Of a stretch of DNA of 64,000 nt, positions 34,813-46,909 are shown piece by piece. The first letter of the stretch is position 1; each line of letters opens with the position of its first letter. A model generated the notes under the pieces. The model was not told the origin of the DNA and did not search any database. It saw only the letters and a list, made by a program, of their open reading frames with translations. The translations under genes and the position numbers were made by a program. The stretch is from assembly GCA_032622095.1 (NCBI GenBank), contig CP136067.1, positions 90,572,707 through 90,636,706 on the forward strand. Direction: 5' to 3'. Source of the DNA: Siphonodentalium dalli (lineage: Eukaryota > Mollusca > Scaphopoda > Gadilida > Siphonodentaliidae).

Positions 34813-35000
34813 TCACTCGCTCAGTAGGATAACTCGTTTGTCGCGTTTCCTCCTCACCATGAATACCAATGCTATTATCATGGCGAGTATAAACACGAAG
34901 CCCACAATCACTATGACAGCGATTAGCTGAGTTTGCGTCATCGGCCATCCACCCTCGTGCCATGTCTCTATCGCATCCGTTTTGCTTCCAATCGGTGCTA
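34813..35000 (-). CDS. ZP gene exon f: transmembrane anchor, stop
   Basis: Terminal coding exon, 188 nt, after acceptor CTCTATTTACAG. The split codon G/TA gives Val. It encodes VAPIGSKTDAIETWHEGG, then a single strongly hydrophobic segment of about 23 residues (LIAVIVIVGF to ALVFMV), a basic stop-transfer RRKRDKR and the short tail VILLSE, then TGA at 34815-34813. A second frame is also open across this exon, but only this frame gives a membrane helix and keeps phase with exon e. Topology: ectodomain outside, about 13 residues inside. A short cytosolic tail is usual for ZP proteins. Confidence 0.9.
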
Positions 35001-35002
35001 CT

Positions 35003-36208
35003 GTAAATAGAGAAATGTCCACAGTTATACATGTGCCTGTACATATTATCATTATTGTGAAATAATATGAATCACATTAAAACATGAATGCTGATGTACT
35101 TGTGTTCCACGGTTGCAAGTTTGTCCACACATTAAACGACATAACAACGTGCGTCCACACTCCATGCATAATAATATCCAGTCAACGATATTATCGTATC
35201 GAGTTGCGAATGCGTCCATACGCTATGGATGATGGGGCCAACGCGCGACGTCACATGGTGTGATTTCAACCAACCAATGTCCTGCATTCAAGTTCGACAT
35301 CGTGGATATACTGAAGAATTGGGAATATCTAATAGTTGTCGTAAAATTTTCGGACCATCCAAAAATCTGAATTAACGACTACGAGTCTGTTTATGGTATG
35401 TTGTCTGTGACTTTGTTGTATTTATTGTTATGGACTGCGGAAGGGTAGCACAGCTTGCCTTGACGAGAACGAACCAATACCTTGTCATGTGGCACGACAT
35501 AACTTGTTTTGACGTGATTGCAACAACGTTAAGGTCACATTACGAATATTATTTTTAAGGAGTCTCGGAGTCAACTGTCACATTGACGAAATGATGTATT
35601 TGTGAATGTATTTTGAAAACCAGAAACCTGAGACGACAACTGATATAAACAACACAAATAGTAGTGACGCAGTACCATATTCGAAAGTCGTATAACGCCC
35701 TATTCGTGTATACTGCCAGTGTTATTTCGCAGAACAGCCAATTTCGGGTTTCACGCGATGCGAGTTATTTTAGGAAATTGTAGTAGAACGAAGAGTAATG
35801 TCATATTCACAAAATATAACACAAAGGGATATTTTCCAAGATTAGTAATATAACCAAGACACCAGGTATCATTTGCAGAAGATGTCATTTAATTTTGTTA
35901 AATTTACAACAAACTGTTTTTGCCGCCAAATATTACGACAAATAAAAAGAACGGAACAACGGTAAACAGGCAACGGAAACAACTTCGATAAGAAAGGATT
36001 AATCAACAGTGTAGTTGTTGTACAATGTAATCATTTGAAGGATTAGTTGTTTTAACGTAATTCATGAAAACAATTATTTTATATTATAATGCATATATGC
36101 CTAACAATATGATCCTAAGGGCGTTACCATTTCTGACTATAGTTTTCTTTTCAGTAGTTGCATGTTCAGTTAGCAAAATTTGTCTACTGGCTACATTTCG
36201 TGAGACTC
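35003..36208. other. ZP gene last intron
   Basis: 1.2-kb intron between exon e and exon f. No repeat or second gene recognised. It is the only intron of the gene that looks free of mobile elements. Confidence 0.6.
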
Positions 36209-36210
36209 AC

Positions 36211-36346
36211 CTGTTGTTGTGTTTTCCGGCGCCTCTTTGACTATTACTTTGAATGATATTTGTTGTATATCTATGCTGTCTGATCGTCGCTTCCTGCCGG
36301 CTCCGTTATTCGTTATCCAGTTCTTCTCAGCGGCACATGGGTTTGT
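36211..36346 (-). CDS. ZP gene exon e: last ZP-C cysteine and furin site
   Basis: Exon of 136 nt after acceptor ATCCATGCACAG (weak pyrimidine tract) with a clear donor ACAACAG/GTGAGTC. It starts in phase 0 and ends in phase 1. It encodes TNPCAAEKNWITNNGAG and then RKRRSD, a consensus R-x-K/R-R furin cleavage site, in the place where ZP proteins are cut from their membrane anchor. After it, IQQISFKVIV is a good candidate for the external hydrophobic patch that blocks premature polymerisation in this family. NTTT just before the junction is a possible N-glycosylation site. The intron directly upstream begins with a dispersed 'GGCCGCTGGC' repeat. Confidence 0.9.
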
Positions 36347-36354
36347 CTGTGCAT

Positions 36355-36720
36355 GGATAATAAACATAGAGTGTGTAAACTGTAAAATCCAAGTTGGCCG
36401 CTGGCACCCATGGTTTTTAACATAATTCGATAAAATAGTAAGCTCCCATTTAGAGGTCACCCCCATGATCCATATGACGTTTGGTTACGATCGGATGATG
36501 GGTCTGACATGTAGTGTGTACCAACGGATTTAGTGATGCAAAGAGTAAAATACAAGATGGTTGCCAGCGGCCATTTTTTTTATATCGGCAATCGTTCCAA
36601 TTTAATAGCTCCCAGGTGATCCCAAACATGTCTGTATATTTACAAAACATTTCGCCAATAATTGTAGGCTGCATGGTGTAACGATGGATGTATTTGTGTG
36701 AATACATCATTAGTGTACAT
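36355..36720. repeat. Dispersed ~200-bp 'GGCCGCTGGC' repeat, two units
   Basis: Two diverged units: AAAATCCAAGTTGGCCGCTG and ATACAAGATGGTTGCCAGCG, each followed by TAGCTCCCA or AAGCTCCCATT, 'GGTCACCCCCATGATCCATA', TATGACGTTTGGTTACGATC. Related units are at 60500-60800. Begins within 10 bp of exon e's acceptor, so it occupies the region where the branch point should be. Confidence 0.65.
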
Positions 36721-36879
36721 ATGGTATTAGTAATTTCACGCTGAATGAACGGAAGCAGTTATGTGTAGCGTTTTCGCGTTTTCGAATAGTGACGGTAGAT
36801 CATTTAAACATACCACCCCGGATGAGTGTTTAATCGAACATACTAAGATCATAGAGAACAAAATCTGATTAATATGACT

Positions 36880-37620
36880 CACTTAGGGTTAGTCACGAGC
36901 ATTTGGGGTCACTTTGACTAACCCAAATCTTTCAGCGAGTCACTATGAATAATTATGGTGTTAGTCATAGTGACTAAGTTACACCAAGAATAACTCTTAA
37001 TTGCAACACTGCCTTGAACTATGCTTAGTATTCATTGCTAAATATTCAATTTCAATTTTGTCGCAGTTCTATTGTATCTACAATTGAACGAATGTGATGG
37101 GAGTATAAAATGGCATATATATCAGAACTTCCCTCCCACATCAAAGGCTACACTATTAGGATAAGCTGTTCTTATTAAATGATACCACAGCCATCTCGGA
37201 AACTAGTTAAGCCGACCCACCACGGACTATTGTTATACCTTCCAATATACCATAGACCAGTACTGAAATATGTGTTTTAAAGAATGGATTGAAAGTTTGT
37301 CTTGCTTTCGATTCGTTCGCTGATTCTGATTATATATCACCTGGTTCAGTATTGAAATTATTTGCCCACAATTGCCACCAAATTACATGTTCACCCTCTC
37401 AGTGACTCAGAAAAGTTAGTCATTGTGATTCAATCCTGGTCATTTTGACTAACAAACTTGTAGTCCAATGGCCTAATTAGTCGTTTTGACTAACCATTCC
37501 TTGGCCTTTATGACTAACATCACCCTAGTCAATATGACTAATGTTCTAAGTTAGTCATCCTGTGGACAAACAGTTGACTAACCTAAGTAGTTATATTGAC
37601 TAACTTATTTTCCTCACTGT
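36880..37620. mobile_element. Probable MITE with TTAGTCA/TGACTAA arrays
   Basis: Clusters of GTTAGTCA, TTTGACTAAC and GTGACTAA at both ends (36880-36985 and 37390-37615) in direct and inverted orientation. The right end, reverse complemented, reads CAGTGAGGAAAATAAGTTAG and the left end has CACTTAGGGTTAGTCA. Ends are too diverged to fix exactly. Confidence 0.45.
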
Positions 37621-38532
37621 GGAAACAATTGGCTGTCGCTTAACTAGCCATTAAGGTTCTCCTGCGAGGAACTTAATTGCCGTGACATACCTTCCAGACA
37701 GCAGCTCAACCGTGTTTGGAAAAATACCGTTTTGTTTTCAATTGTATTACGAATGACAATCACGGAAATGAAGTTTAATTGTAACTGGTAGACCAAGTCT
37801 TCTCGGTTCACTACAGCTTGGGAAATATGTTGAGTTGATGCTGTTTTTGGGCCGATTCCCGTCCAGTTACTCTTCTCTGAATTCACGTGAATCCGTGAAT
37901 GTGATTAATCATCTGACATATCCGAGATTGATCTGTCTTAAAATGATATACCATTTACCGTGATAGAGTAAGATAAAGTGATGATACGATCGTTTAATAT
38001 ATTGTTTACATGCACTTAAAGTTTTTGATAGCGTGACAAATCATAAATATCTGGAAAATAAGGCTTTGTTTCTTTGTATATCTTGTTGCTTTGACATTCA
38101 AAGAACCTCTAGTGTACGCATGTTTGATATCATCATGCTTGGGGAAGTCTGCCCTCTATTTATTTTACGCAAAGTGTCCATTTGACCTAATCGGAAGACA
38201 TACAAGCAAGAAAACTCCCGCCCACGATTCTGGGCGTAAAGTCTGTTATAGAAGAATAGCGGGATGGGACTCGGTCAAAAGCAGCATAAACCCAACCGAT
38301 ATCTCAAGCTGTCGTGGACAGAGATGACCGAAAAACTTGATCTATGTAACTGGGTGCGTAATTTTCGATTGTTTGTTACCAACATACAATTGTCGTTGCT
38401 TGTTGTATCAATTGTCTTCAAACTGTTTGCTTACAATTACATAAACTTATCAGAAACGAGAGTTATTTAGTGTCGCGAACTCACGTGACATTGGTCATCC
38501 CCCTATATCCATATACATGGGTCTTACATATA
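37621..38532. other. Intron sequence, no exon supported
   Basis: A minus-strand frame near 37691-37876 has a donor-like GGAAG/GTATGTC, but its phase does not fit the ZP gene (see rejected items). Otherwise nothing recognised. Confidence 0.5.
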
Positions 38533-41500
38533 GTTAGGGAGCCCGCATATGTTCCATTTACACTTTTGCGTACAAAAGGTTTGACCCCCTATAGTTGGTA
38601 CCAATAATGGAACATTCTGAAAAACCGATTTCTTAAGTTGCGCATTCCTGGGGTTTAGGGGCCACTGAACCCCAAAAAGTGCCAAAAATCACTTCTATTT
38701 ACACTTCCGCGTACATCGATGAATTTTGGTTTGATGATACTCCTAAATGTACTGATTAAGAAAACACAACTTAAGAAAGGGATTTTCCTGGGGTTTTCAG
38801 ATAAGAAAGGGGGTCCCATGCTGAACCCCCAAAACGTGATTTTTCACTTTTTTTTACACTTTCGCGTACATCCATAATTTTTGGTCTCAAAGTACTTTGA
38901 TATATACTAATTATAAAAACACAACTTAAGAAGCAACTTTTCCTGGGGTTTTAAGATAAGAAGGGGGTCATCGGGTCACCCCTCAAAACGTAAAAAATCA
39001 CTTTTATTTACATGATTGCATTCGTCCAACGTGTGTGTATGTGGGTACACCCCTGGAACGTTGCACTATTACATCCAATACATCCCTAAATCGATACGAT
39101 CAACTTAAGAAATATATATTCATGTCGTTTTCTGATAAGAACGAGACTTGTTACCCCCCCCCCACAACCGATCCATTTTCTAGAACTATAAGTGAGCCAG
39201 TTTTATGAAAATTATAGCGGGGAAAATCTGGTAAAATGTACACAAATGTATATATTTTCGTGAAGCTAAGACATAATGACACTTTTTTGGGCCAAAATTG
39301 AAACTCACCATCAACGATGGCCGACAAAATGACCACCAGAATTTGAAAATATGACATTTTTTCACAAATATCTTCTAGATCAATTCATGCTGTTTGGAAC
39401 TGGTTGAGTAATGCAACTTCATTTTGTGTTCTGTATATTAACTGATCATTGGAGCAATTAAATATGCAATTATTGGGGTCCCAACCCCTTCCAATCCCTT
39501 AAAAATTCGATTGTACAGAATGCGGTATAAAATTTCACAAAAAATCACAATTGGGATTCTAGTCATATTTCAACAAGAAATTAACAGAACTTTGTAATGT
39601 AAGTGAGGCATATCATTACCTATGAATATTCCAAATCACTGGAACAAATATTCTTACTTTGGCCCAAAATGGCTGCCAATATGGCCGCCAAAATATGGAA
39701 AATGGTAAATATTACACCAGCGTGTCCTGCAATCGCTTACAAGTTGTGTTGATGTATAAAATTGGCTATTCTGCATTCTATTCATTGAATACTAACATGT
39801 CTGATGCAACATGGTTAATTGTTACTATTTTCACCACTGACATCGTCAAAAATATTGGATTTTTCTCTCACAAACTTGACATAAATATTGACAAAAATTC
39901 AGTTTTCAGGTTTGGACCATTTTTTCAGGTAAAATATAACTATCTTTGGATTGAAAGGAGTTTATTGTTTTGGTCTATCTTAAATGTGTCACACTACGGT
40001 GTTTATAGACCAAATTGCTCAAGATGGCTTCCAAAATGGCAACCAAATTTGTAAAATGCTAATTTTTTATCCCGAACATTCTCTGCATTGTCCGAAAAGG
40101 TAGCAAATTGTGACTCACTTGGTTATTATACGTGTTAGTTAATTAACTGACAACTACATGTTCCATTCCCAGTTGTCCCAGTTCCGTTTGGTGCATGACA
40201 AATTCATTTTAATGTATGTAATTTTGCCGAGAACCTCTTTTGTGATTTTGGCCATATTTATTGAAAGGAAATGGGCAGAACTTTGAGACAGAACTGAGAT
40301 GGACCATAATCTTGGCTATTCTGGTCCATTATGATAAACAAATGTCAACAGGATACAGTGTGGATGCCAAGATCGTAGCCAGGGAGTTACTCTGTGATCA
40401 TATGTGAGGTGAATAGGTATACAGGGAGTTATTGTATGTCATGACTGATGTGAGTAGGTATACAAAGAGTGACTATATGGTTATGAATAGTTTGTCCATG
40501 GTAAGATGCATCTAGGTATACAGGGAGAAATCATGGTCAGATGTGAGGTGAATCGGTATGCATGGAGTGACTGTATGGTGTATGATTGTGTATATCCAGT
40601 ACGGGTGCACCACGTGTGCCTGTATGGTCATTGGTGTGGTGTATGGATATAGCTACATGGTCATCTATGTGTTGATTATGTATATATGGAGTGAATGTAA
40701 GGTCATGGGTGGGATGTACATGTGTTGTCTGTATGATCATAGATGGGGTGTGTGGATAAATAGGTAGTGATTTTATGGTTACGGGTAATGTGTGTAGGTA
40801 TACATGGAATGGCTGTACAGTCATGATTGAATATGAATACCTGGAGTAAGCTGGGTGGATATTGTCGAGCGTGTGGGTACATAGGGAGTATCCTTGTGGT
40901 AACGGGTGGGATGTATATTTATATATCTCGTGGATGTATTATCATTGGTGTGTGTATAGGGCTTAGCTGTATTATCATGGATGGCGTTTATGATTATACA
41001 GTGAATTGCTGAATTGTCATGTGAGAGGTGTATATGTAAGTATGGATTGTTTGAGTGGTCGTATGCGCGGTTTTTTGTATATTTGGAAGGGCTGAATGGC
41101 CATTAGTGAGGTTTACATGTATACCTGGAGTGAATCTATGGTCTAGGGTGGGCTGCATATGTGTATCGAGTGGTTATATGACTATGTGTGTCGAATAGGT
41201 ATACAGGTAGTGACTGTATGGTTAATGGTGATATGAGTACATGTAGGTATACAGGTAGTGACTGTATGAGCATAAATGTAATGATCATCTATACAGGGGG
41301 TGACAGGCGTATGAGTATACATGTACCTGGTGTTCATGTTTGGTGACTCGTGTCGGTATCGTCATGTGTAGGTTATACCATTATACACACGTGTTGCTTT
41401 ATTGTCATGGGCGAGGGATATGTGTATATAGCGAGTGGCTATATGGCCATGGGTGAGGTACATATGCATACATGGAGTGACTATACTGACATGGCTGGGA

Positions 41501-44500
41501 GTATTAGTATATCTTGAGTGGCTATTCGGCTATGGTGTGACAAATAGGGATCCAGGGATTGACATGGCCAATGTTGAGGTGAATATGTATACAAGGATTG
41601 ACCATGATTGTGTATGAATGTTTTGAATAGGTACACACGGGGTGACTATATGGCCATAGGTCAGGTGAAGGAGTATACCAGGTAACATGGGTGAGGGTAT
41701 GTGTATGACGCGAGTGGCTATATGGCCATTGGTGATGTGCATATGTATACCGGAGTGACTTTATGGTCATTGTTGTGGTGTTGATGTATATATTGATTGA
41801 CTATTTGACCATGCGTTTGGAGAATATGTAACAGGGGATGACCTTATGGCAAATGGTGAGATGAATGGGTATACAAGGAGTGACTATATGGTTATGGGTC
41901 ATGTTTAGGAGTATACCCGGTGTGCCTGCATTGTGACGCGTGGCTGTATGGTCATTCGTGGTCATGTGTCAGGTGTACATGTATACAGTGGGTCACTATA
42001 TGGTTATGTCTGTGGTGTTTATGTATATATGTAATGACTGTGTGATAATGGGTGGCTATCGCTTTCCACGATATGACATAACCTCTCTATTGATTAACAT
42101 ATCCTTGAGTTATTGTGGAAAGCGATAGCCACCCAAGGTACACATGTACAACCCACCCATTACCCCAATCACTCTATATGTACATAAACACCACACAAAT
42201 GACAACATAGTCACCCACTTTATACATGTACATGTACTAGTACACCTGATCATACAGCCATACTTATACAGCTTATACCACAAATGACGATACAGCCACG
42301 AGTCATCATGCATGAACACCAGGTATACACCTACACCCGACACATGACCATATAGTCACTCTATGTATACATATTCACTACATTCACGATAATACAGTCA
42401 CTCATTGTATACATATTCACCTCACCATGGACCATACAGCCACTACATGTATACCTATTCGCCATACCCATGACCATAGAGTCAAACCAGGTATACATAT
42501 GCACATCACCAATGGTGAGCCCTTCCAGATATACCAATATCCGCACATACGACCACTCATAAGTTCCATACTTGCCACACTCATACACGCCATCCATGAT
42601 AATAAATCTACTCCCCATACACCACCAATGATAACACATCCACAACATATATAAATATACGTCCCACCGTTACCAACAGGGCACTCCCTATATACCCACA
42701 CATCATTCGTGACCATACAATAACTCCCTGTATTATCTATTACCCTCATCTATGATCATAGAGTAACTCCCTGGCTGCCATATTGGCTTCCACCCTGTAT
42801 CCAGTTGATAAATTTTTATCATAATGGGCCAGAATACCCACATATCATGGTTCAGCTCAGTTCCGTCTCAAAGTTCTGCCCATTTCCTTTCAATAATATG
42901 GCCAGAATCACAAAAGAGGTTCTCCGCAAAATTCCATACTGCAACTTTAATATTAATTTGTCATGCCCCATACGGAACTGGGACAAACATAATAGAACGT
43001 AGTTGTCAGTTAATTACATTGTAACTAACACGTACAATAACCAAGTGAGTCACAATTTGCCACCTTTTTCGGATAACGCAGAGAATAATGTTCGGGATAT
43101 GTTAACTTTTAACTTTTTACAAATTTGGTTGCCATTTTGGAAGCCACCTTGAGCAATTTAGTCTACAAACACCGTAGTGTGACACATTTAAGATAGACCA
43201 AAACAATAAACACCTTACAATCCAAAGATAGTTACATTTTACTTGAACAAATGGTCGAACCCTGAAAAGTTATTTTTTGCCGATATTTATGTCAAGTTTG
43301 TGAGAGAAAATTCCAATATTTCTGGTGATGTCAGTGGTGACAATAGTAAAAATGATTCATGGTGCATCAGACATATTAGTATGCAATGTATAGAAAACAG
43401 ATTAGCCAATAATTGTGTACATCAACCACAACTTGTAAGCGGTTGCAGGACACCCTGGGGCAATATTTACCATTTTCCATATTTTGGCGGCCATTTTCGC
43501 AGCCATTTTGAGCCAAGGTAAGATTTATGGTTCCAGATATTTGGAATATTCATAGGTAATGATATGCCTCACTTACATTACAATGTTCTTTTCATTTCTT
43601 GTTGAAATATGACTAGAATCCCAATTGTGATTTTTTGTAAAATTTTGTAATGCGTTCTGTAAAATCGAATTTTTAAGGGATCGGAAGGGGTTAGGACCCC
43701 AATACTTGCATATTTAATTGCTCCAATGATCAGTTAATATACAAAAACACAATATAACGTTACATTACTCAACCAGTTCCAAACAGCATGAATTGATCTA
43801 GAAGATATTTGTGAAAAAATGTCATATTTTCAACTTCCGACGGCCATTTTGGCGGCCATCTTGGATGGTGAGTTTCAATTTTGGCCCAAAAAAGTGTCAT
43901 TATGTCTTAGCTTCACGAAAATATATACATTGGTATACATTTTACTAGATTTTCCCGCTATAATTTTCATAAAACTGACTCACTTATAGTTCTAGAAAAT
44001 GGATCGGGTTGTGGGGGGGGGGGGGGGGGGGGGGGGGTAAAGTCTCGTTCTTCAGAAAACGACATGAATATATATTTCTTAAGTTGATCGTATCGATTTA
44101 GGGATGTATTGGTTGTAATAGTGCAACGTTCCAGGGGTGTGCGCACATACACACACGTTGGACGAATGCAATCATGTAAATAAAAGTGATTTTTTACGTT
44201 TTGAGTGGTGACCCGATGACCCCCTTCTTATCTTAAAACCCCAGGAAAAGTTGCTTCTTAAGTTGTGTTTTTATAATTAGTATATATCAAAGTACTTTGA
44301 GACCAAAAATTATGGATGTACGCGAAAGTGTAAAAAAAAGTGAAAAATCACGTTTTGGGGTTCAGCATGGGACCCCCTTTCTTATCTGAAAACCCCAGGA
44401 AAATCCCTTTCTTAAGTTGTGTTTTCTTAATCAGTACACTTAGGAGTATCATCAAACCAAAATTCATCGATGTACGCGGAAGTGTAAATAGAAGTGATTT

Positions 44501-44653
44501 TTGGCACTTTTTGGGGTTCAGTGGCCCCTAAACCCCAGGAATGCGCAACTTAAGAAATCGGTTTTTCAGAATGTTCCATTATTGGTACCAACTTTAGGGG
44601 GTCAAACCTTTTGTACGCAAAAGTGTAAATGGAACATATGCGGGCTCCCTAAC
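38533..44653. mobile_element. 6.1-kb giant palindrome (foldback element), TA-flanked
   Basis: Ends GTTAGGGAGCCCGC and its reverse complement, each followed outward by TA. Left arm 38533-42069 and right arm 42115-44653 meet around a 45-bp spacer, with GGGTGGCTATCGCTTTCCAC and its exact inverse on either side. In the outer 300 bp I count about three differences between arms (about 99% identity). The outer ~1.9 kb of each arm is unique text with AAATGGC.GCCA words; the inner part is a degenerate minisatellite that is longer on the left, which explains the unequal arms. No frame resembles a transposase. A G-run (44010-44038) marks the right arm. Confidence 0.9.
40400..42750. repeat. Degenerate 40-60-bp minisatellite inside the palindrome
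   Basis: Imperfect units of the form GTATACATGGAGTGACTATA, TGGTCATGGGTGAGGTG, reading forward from 40400 to 42050 and reverse-complemented from 42120 to 42750. Unit length varies from about 41 to 60 bp. Long open frames here follow the repeat on both strands and are not genes. Confidence 0.75.
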
Positions 44654-44655
44654 TA

Positions 44656-45143
44656 ATAACTCTAATTCGCGTCTACGCGTATGCTTTATGCTGTCATCGT
44701 ACGTAAGACCGTCTACGCAGCTTAACGCAGGCAATTTACATACGTGTATAAAACGTCATCCCAACTCACCAATTAGAGCCATATAATTGGCCGAGACCCA
44801 ACACGATAGACAGAAGCTATTGGAATGTTTAGCAGGAGAATGTACGCTAATTTTATGTAAAAGACGAATTCAAATTAATTGGCGGACAGTGGATTGGGCA
44901 ACGTGTGCCGCACATCGTGTACAAACTTATATTGAATTATAATATAATATTTATTTGATACATCTGCCTGAAAACTGTACAAAATTATATCGATGACGAG
45001 CGAGCTATTGTTGCATTCCGGCTTATCTGTCATCTGTGACATTACTTCATACTCAGCAGACAATCAAAGGACATATATGGTTTCCTTATTCTACTAAGCA
45101 GAGAATATATGAACCAACAACAGTATTTGAGTACAGTACCCCT
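44656..45143. other. Intron sequence, nothing recognised
   Basis: AT-rich intron between the giant palindrome and the next MITE. No exon or repeat seen. Confidence 0.5.
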
Positions 45144-45621
45144 TTAACCATTTCATTGCGGGAGCTGCGCTGGCGCAACATTAAAGACCCTGTGCCAATG
45201 CATTCTCTTATATATGCGGGTCGACCATAGGTCTAAATATTTTTTATCAATTTGTCTTACATTTTTTAACAATATTTTTCATTTGTTATTATTTTTTCTT
45301 ACTTCTATAACAATGTTTATATTTTTTTCTTATATTCTTTGACAATTTTATCATTTAGTATAACTTTATCTTACATTCGTTACACATTTTTATAATTTTT
45401 TCTACATTCTTTAACAATTTTTATCATTTATTATCATTATTTCTTACATTCATTTTTTTCTTACATTTTTTAACAATTATAAAAAATAATATAAACTTTG
45501 TTAGGCCTATGCATTCTCTTATATATGCGAGGCGACCTATGGTAAACTCGCATATATAAGATAATGCATTGACATATTGTTTTCGCAAACATTCAGGAAG
45601 CGACAGTCATAAAAGTGTTAA
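45144..45621. mobile_element. piggyBac-like MITE, copy 3
   Basis: TTAA at both ends (45144-45147, 45618-45621). Left end TTAACCATTTCATTGCGGGA, right end (reverse complement) TTAACACTTTTATGACTGTC. The two ends match two different subfamilies seen elsewhere (copy 5 and copy 6 respectively), so it may be a hybrid. Contains hairpin modules at about 45190-45235 (shortened) and 45507-45572, with an AT-rich core of 'TTCTTACATTCTTTAACAAT' repeats. Confidence 0.8.
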
Positions 45622-45977
45622 GTAACGGAAGCTTACCGAACGAGAGGGCACTTGACACAGAACGCAGTGGCTCGTTGCTTACTCTTCCGATTCCCCGATA
45701 ACAATTCATTACTTGAACAACAATTGAGCATCGGAATATCTATATATGTTCAACTTATTGTTGATAGTCATATCGCTTTACCTTTATTTATGTATTTGTC
45801 AGTGTTGTACCATATGATATGGGAGAGGGATACCCATAAGTCAGACATCACTTGTCCTCCAATCCCATTGGCAGTGAACAAATATATGTGTAATATATTG
45901 TGTGTTATAAACAAAATTTCAAATACATTTACTCGGCAATGAGTATTTATTAGAGTTAGCCATTCCATGATAGGATC

Positions 45978-46157
45978 TTCTGAAATTTTGCGAAAACCCT
46001 ATGTCAATGCGTTCTCTTATATATGCGAGTCTGCCACAGGGAGCCTCGCACATATAAGAGATGAACTGTCCTAACAGTATTTGCCTTGACCTAGATAATG
46101 CACTGGCAAATTATCTTTAATGCACCACCAGCGCAGCTCCCGTCATTAAAGGGGTAA
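45978..46157. mobile_element. piggyBac-like MITE, copy 4, internally short
   Basis: Begins inside the end sequence (TTTTGCGAAAACCCTATGTC), has one hairpin module (45999-46062) and ends with the reverse complement of CCCTTTAATGACGGGAGCTG. The core and second hairpin are missing. Its right edge lies 65 bp from the donor of ZP exon d. Confidence 0.75.
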
Positions 46158-46221
46158 GCTTCCTATTCAGAGAAATAGCACGAGATGGAGAACAGTTGGG
46201 ACTGAATTCAGCTAAACTCAC

Positions 46222-46378
46222 AAGTGCGCAATCGGCGACATTCTGGCACAACTTGACGTCACAATTCACATTCCACACGGAGGAGTCGAAATACTGGCGG
46301 GCGACGACCGAGACTCGTGCAGTGCGCGCGTTTATCCGCTCGAGATCATTCACGATTATGGAGAACGTCACCACACAT
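46222..46378 (-). CDS. ZP gene exon d: core of ZP-C
   Basis: Exon of 157 nt. The acceptor has a strong pyrimidine tract (TTTTTCTTCTTCCAG) and the donor is CACTT/GTGAGTT. It is entered in phase 2, so GG from the previous exon plus A gives Gly and the first full codon is Cys: the classic ZP 'GC'. It encodes 52 residues, CVVTFSIIVND to NVADCAL. FDSSVWNVNCDVKLC is the ZP-C signature 'F.f....v.l.C.v.lC', followed by a further Cys (ADC). It leaves in phase 0, matching the next exon 9.9 kb away. A piggyBac-like MITE ends only 65 bp into the downstream intron. The opposite strand also stays open here, which could mislead an automated gene call. Confidence 0.92.
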
Positions 46379-46381
46379 CTG

Positions 46382-46880
46382 GAAGAAGAAAAACATAATC
46401 AGAAAAGGTAACGTCCTCAAGATCATATTTTTAGCCTTAAATATAAATTATAGTATAAAATATATTGGTTACGTGAATGCACCGCCTCAGAATGCCGTTA
46501 AAACAACTAATCCTTCAAATTATTACAAAAAACTACGGCTTATTACTGCAGGTTTCTCATTCACCACACCATAAAGCGTCTAAATGCGGATCAAAAATCG
46601 GAGGCATTGTGTTCCCGCCATAAAATCTTCAAGAGTGCATGGCCCAGCCATTGTTCATACCTAAACATCGAAAGCAATTAACGCGGTCATAATAGTTACA
46701 TACTGCAACTATAAGACATCCAGCGAATATACACCCCACGAAAACCCGAAATGTGTTGTCCTGCGAGATATCCCATCGCTATAGCTCAATTTGACACGGC
46801 CAGATTAAGCTTCCTATACAATATCCTAAAACAATAAAGCTTCTCAAATCATCGGCATAGTTAATAGAACTTTCACGAAC
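46382..46880. other. Intron sequence, nothing recognised
   Basis: Between ZP exon d and a LINE fragment. No exon or repeat seen. Confidence 0.45.
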
Positions 46881-46909
46881 TTGGACATCGACACTTTCTA
46901 ATCGCTCTA

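Noticed and set aside
34781-35044. Second minus-strand frame of similar length over the last ZP exon
   Set aside because: It gives no membrane helix and breaks phase with exon e; it is the shadow of the true frame.
37691-37876. Possible ZP exon (minus strand) ending at GGAAG/GTATGTC with 'FFQTRLSCC'
   Set aside because: It looks ZP-like at first (hydrophobic strand then cysteines), but its exit phase (1) does not fit exon e (phase 0) and its entry phase does not fit exon c. Exon d at 46222-46378 supplies this part of ZP-C with perfect phase, so the frame is most likely chance.
39659-40054. 131-codon open frame in the left arm of the giant palindrome
   Set aside because: Not preserved in the mirror arm despite high nucleotide identity, and its residues come from 'AAATGGC.GCCA' repeat text.
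40537-42749. Many 60-110-codon frames rich in His, Thr, Met and Tyr
   Set aside because: All follow the degenerate minisatellite period in both strands and both halves of the palindrome.
46171-46411. Plus-strand GC-rich open frame with donor-like AAAAG/GTAACG
   Set aside because: It is the antisense of ZP exon d. The minus strand has the better acceptor, the cysteine signature and agreement with the other exons.
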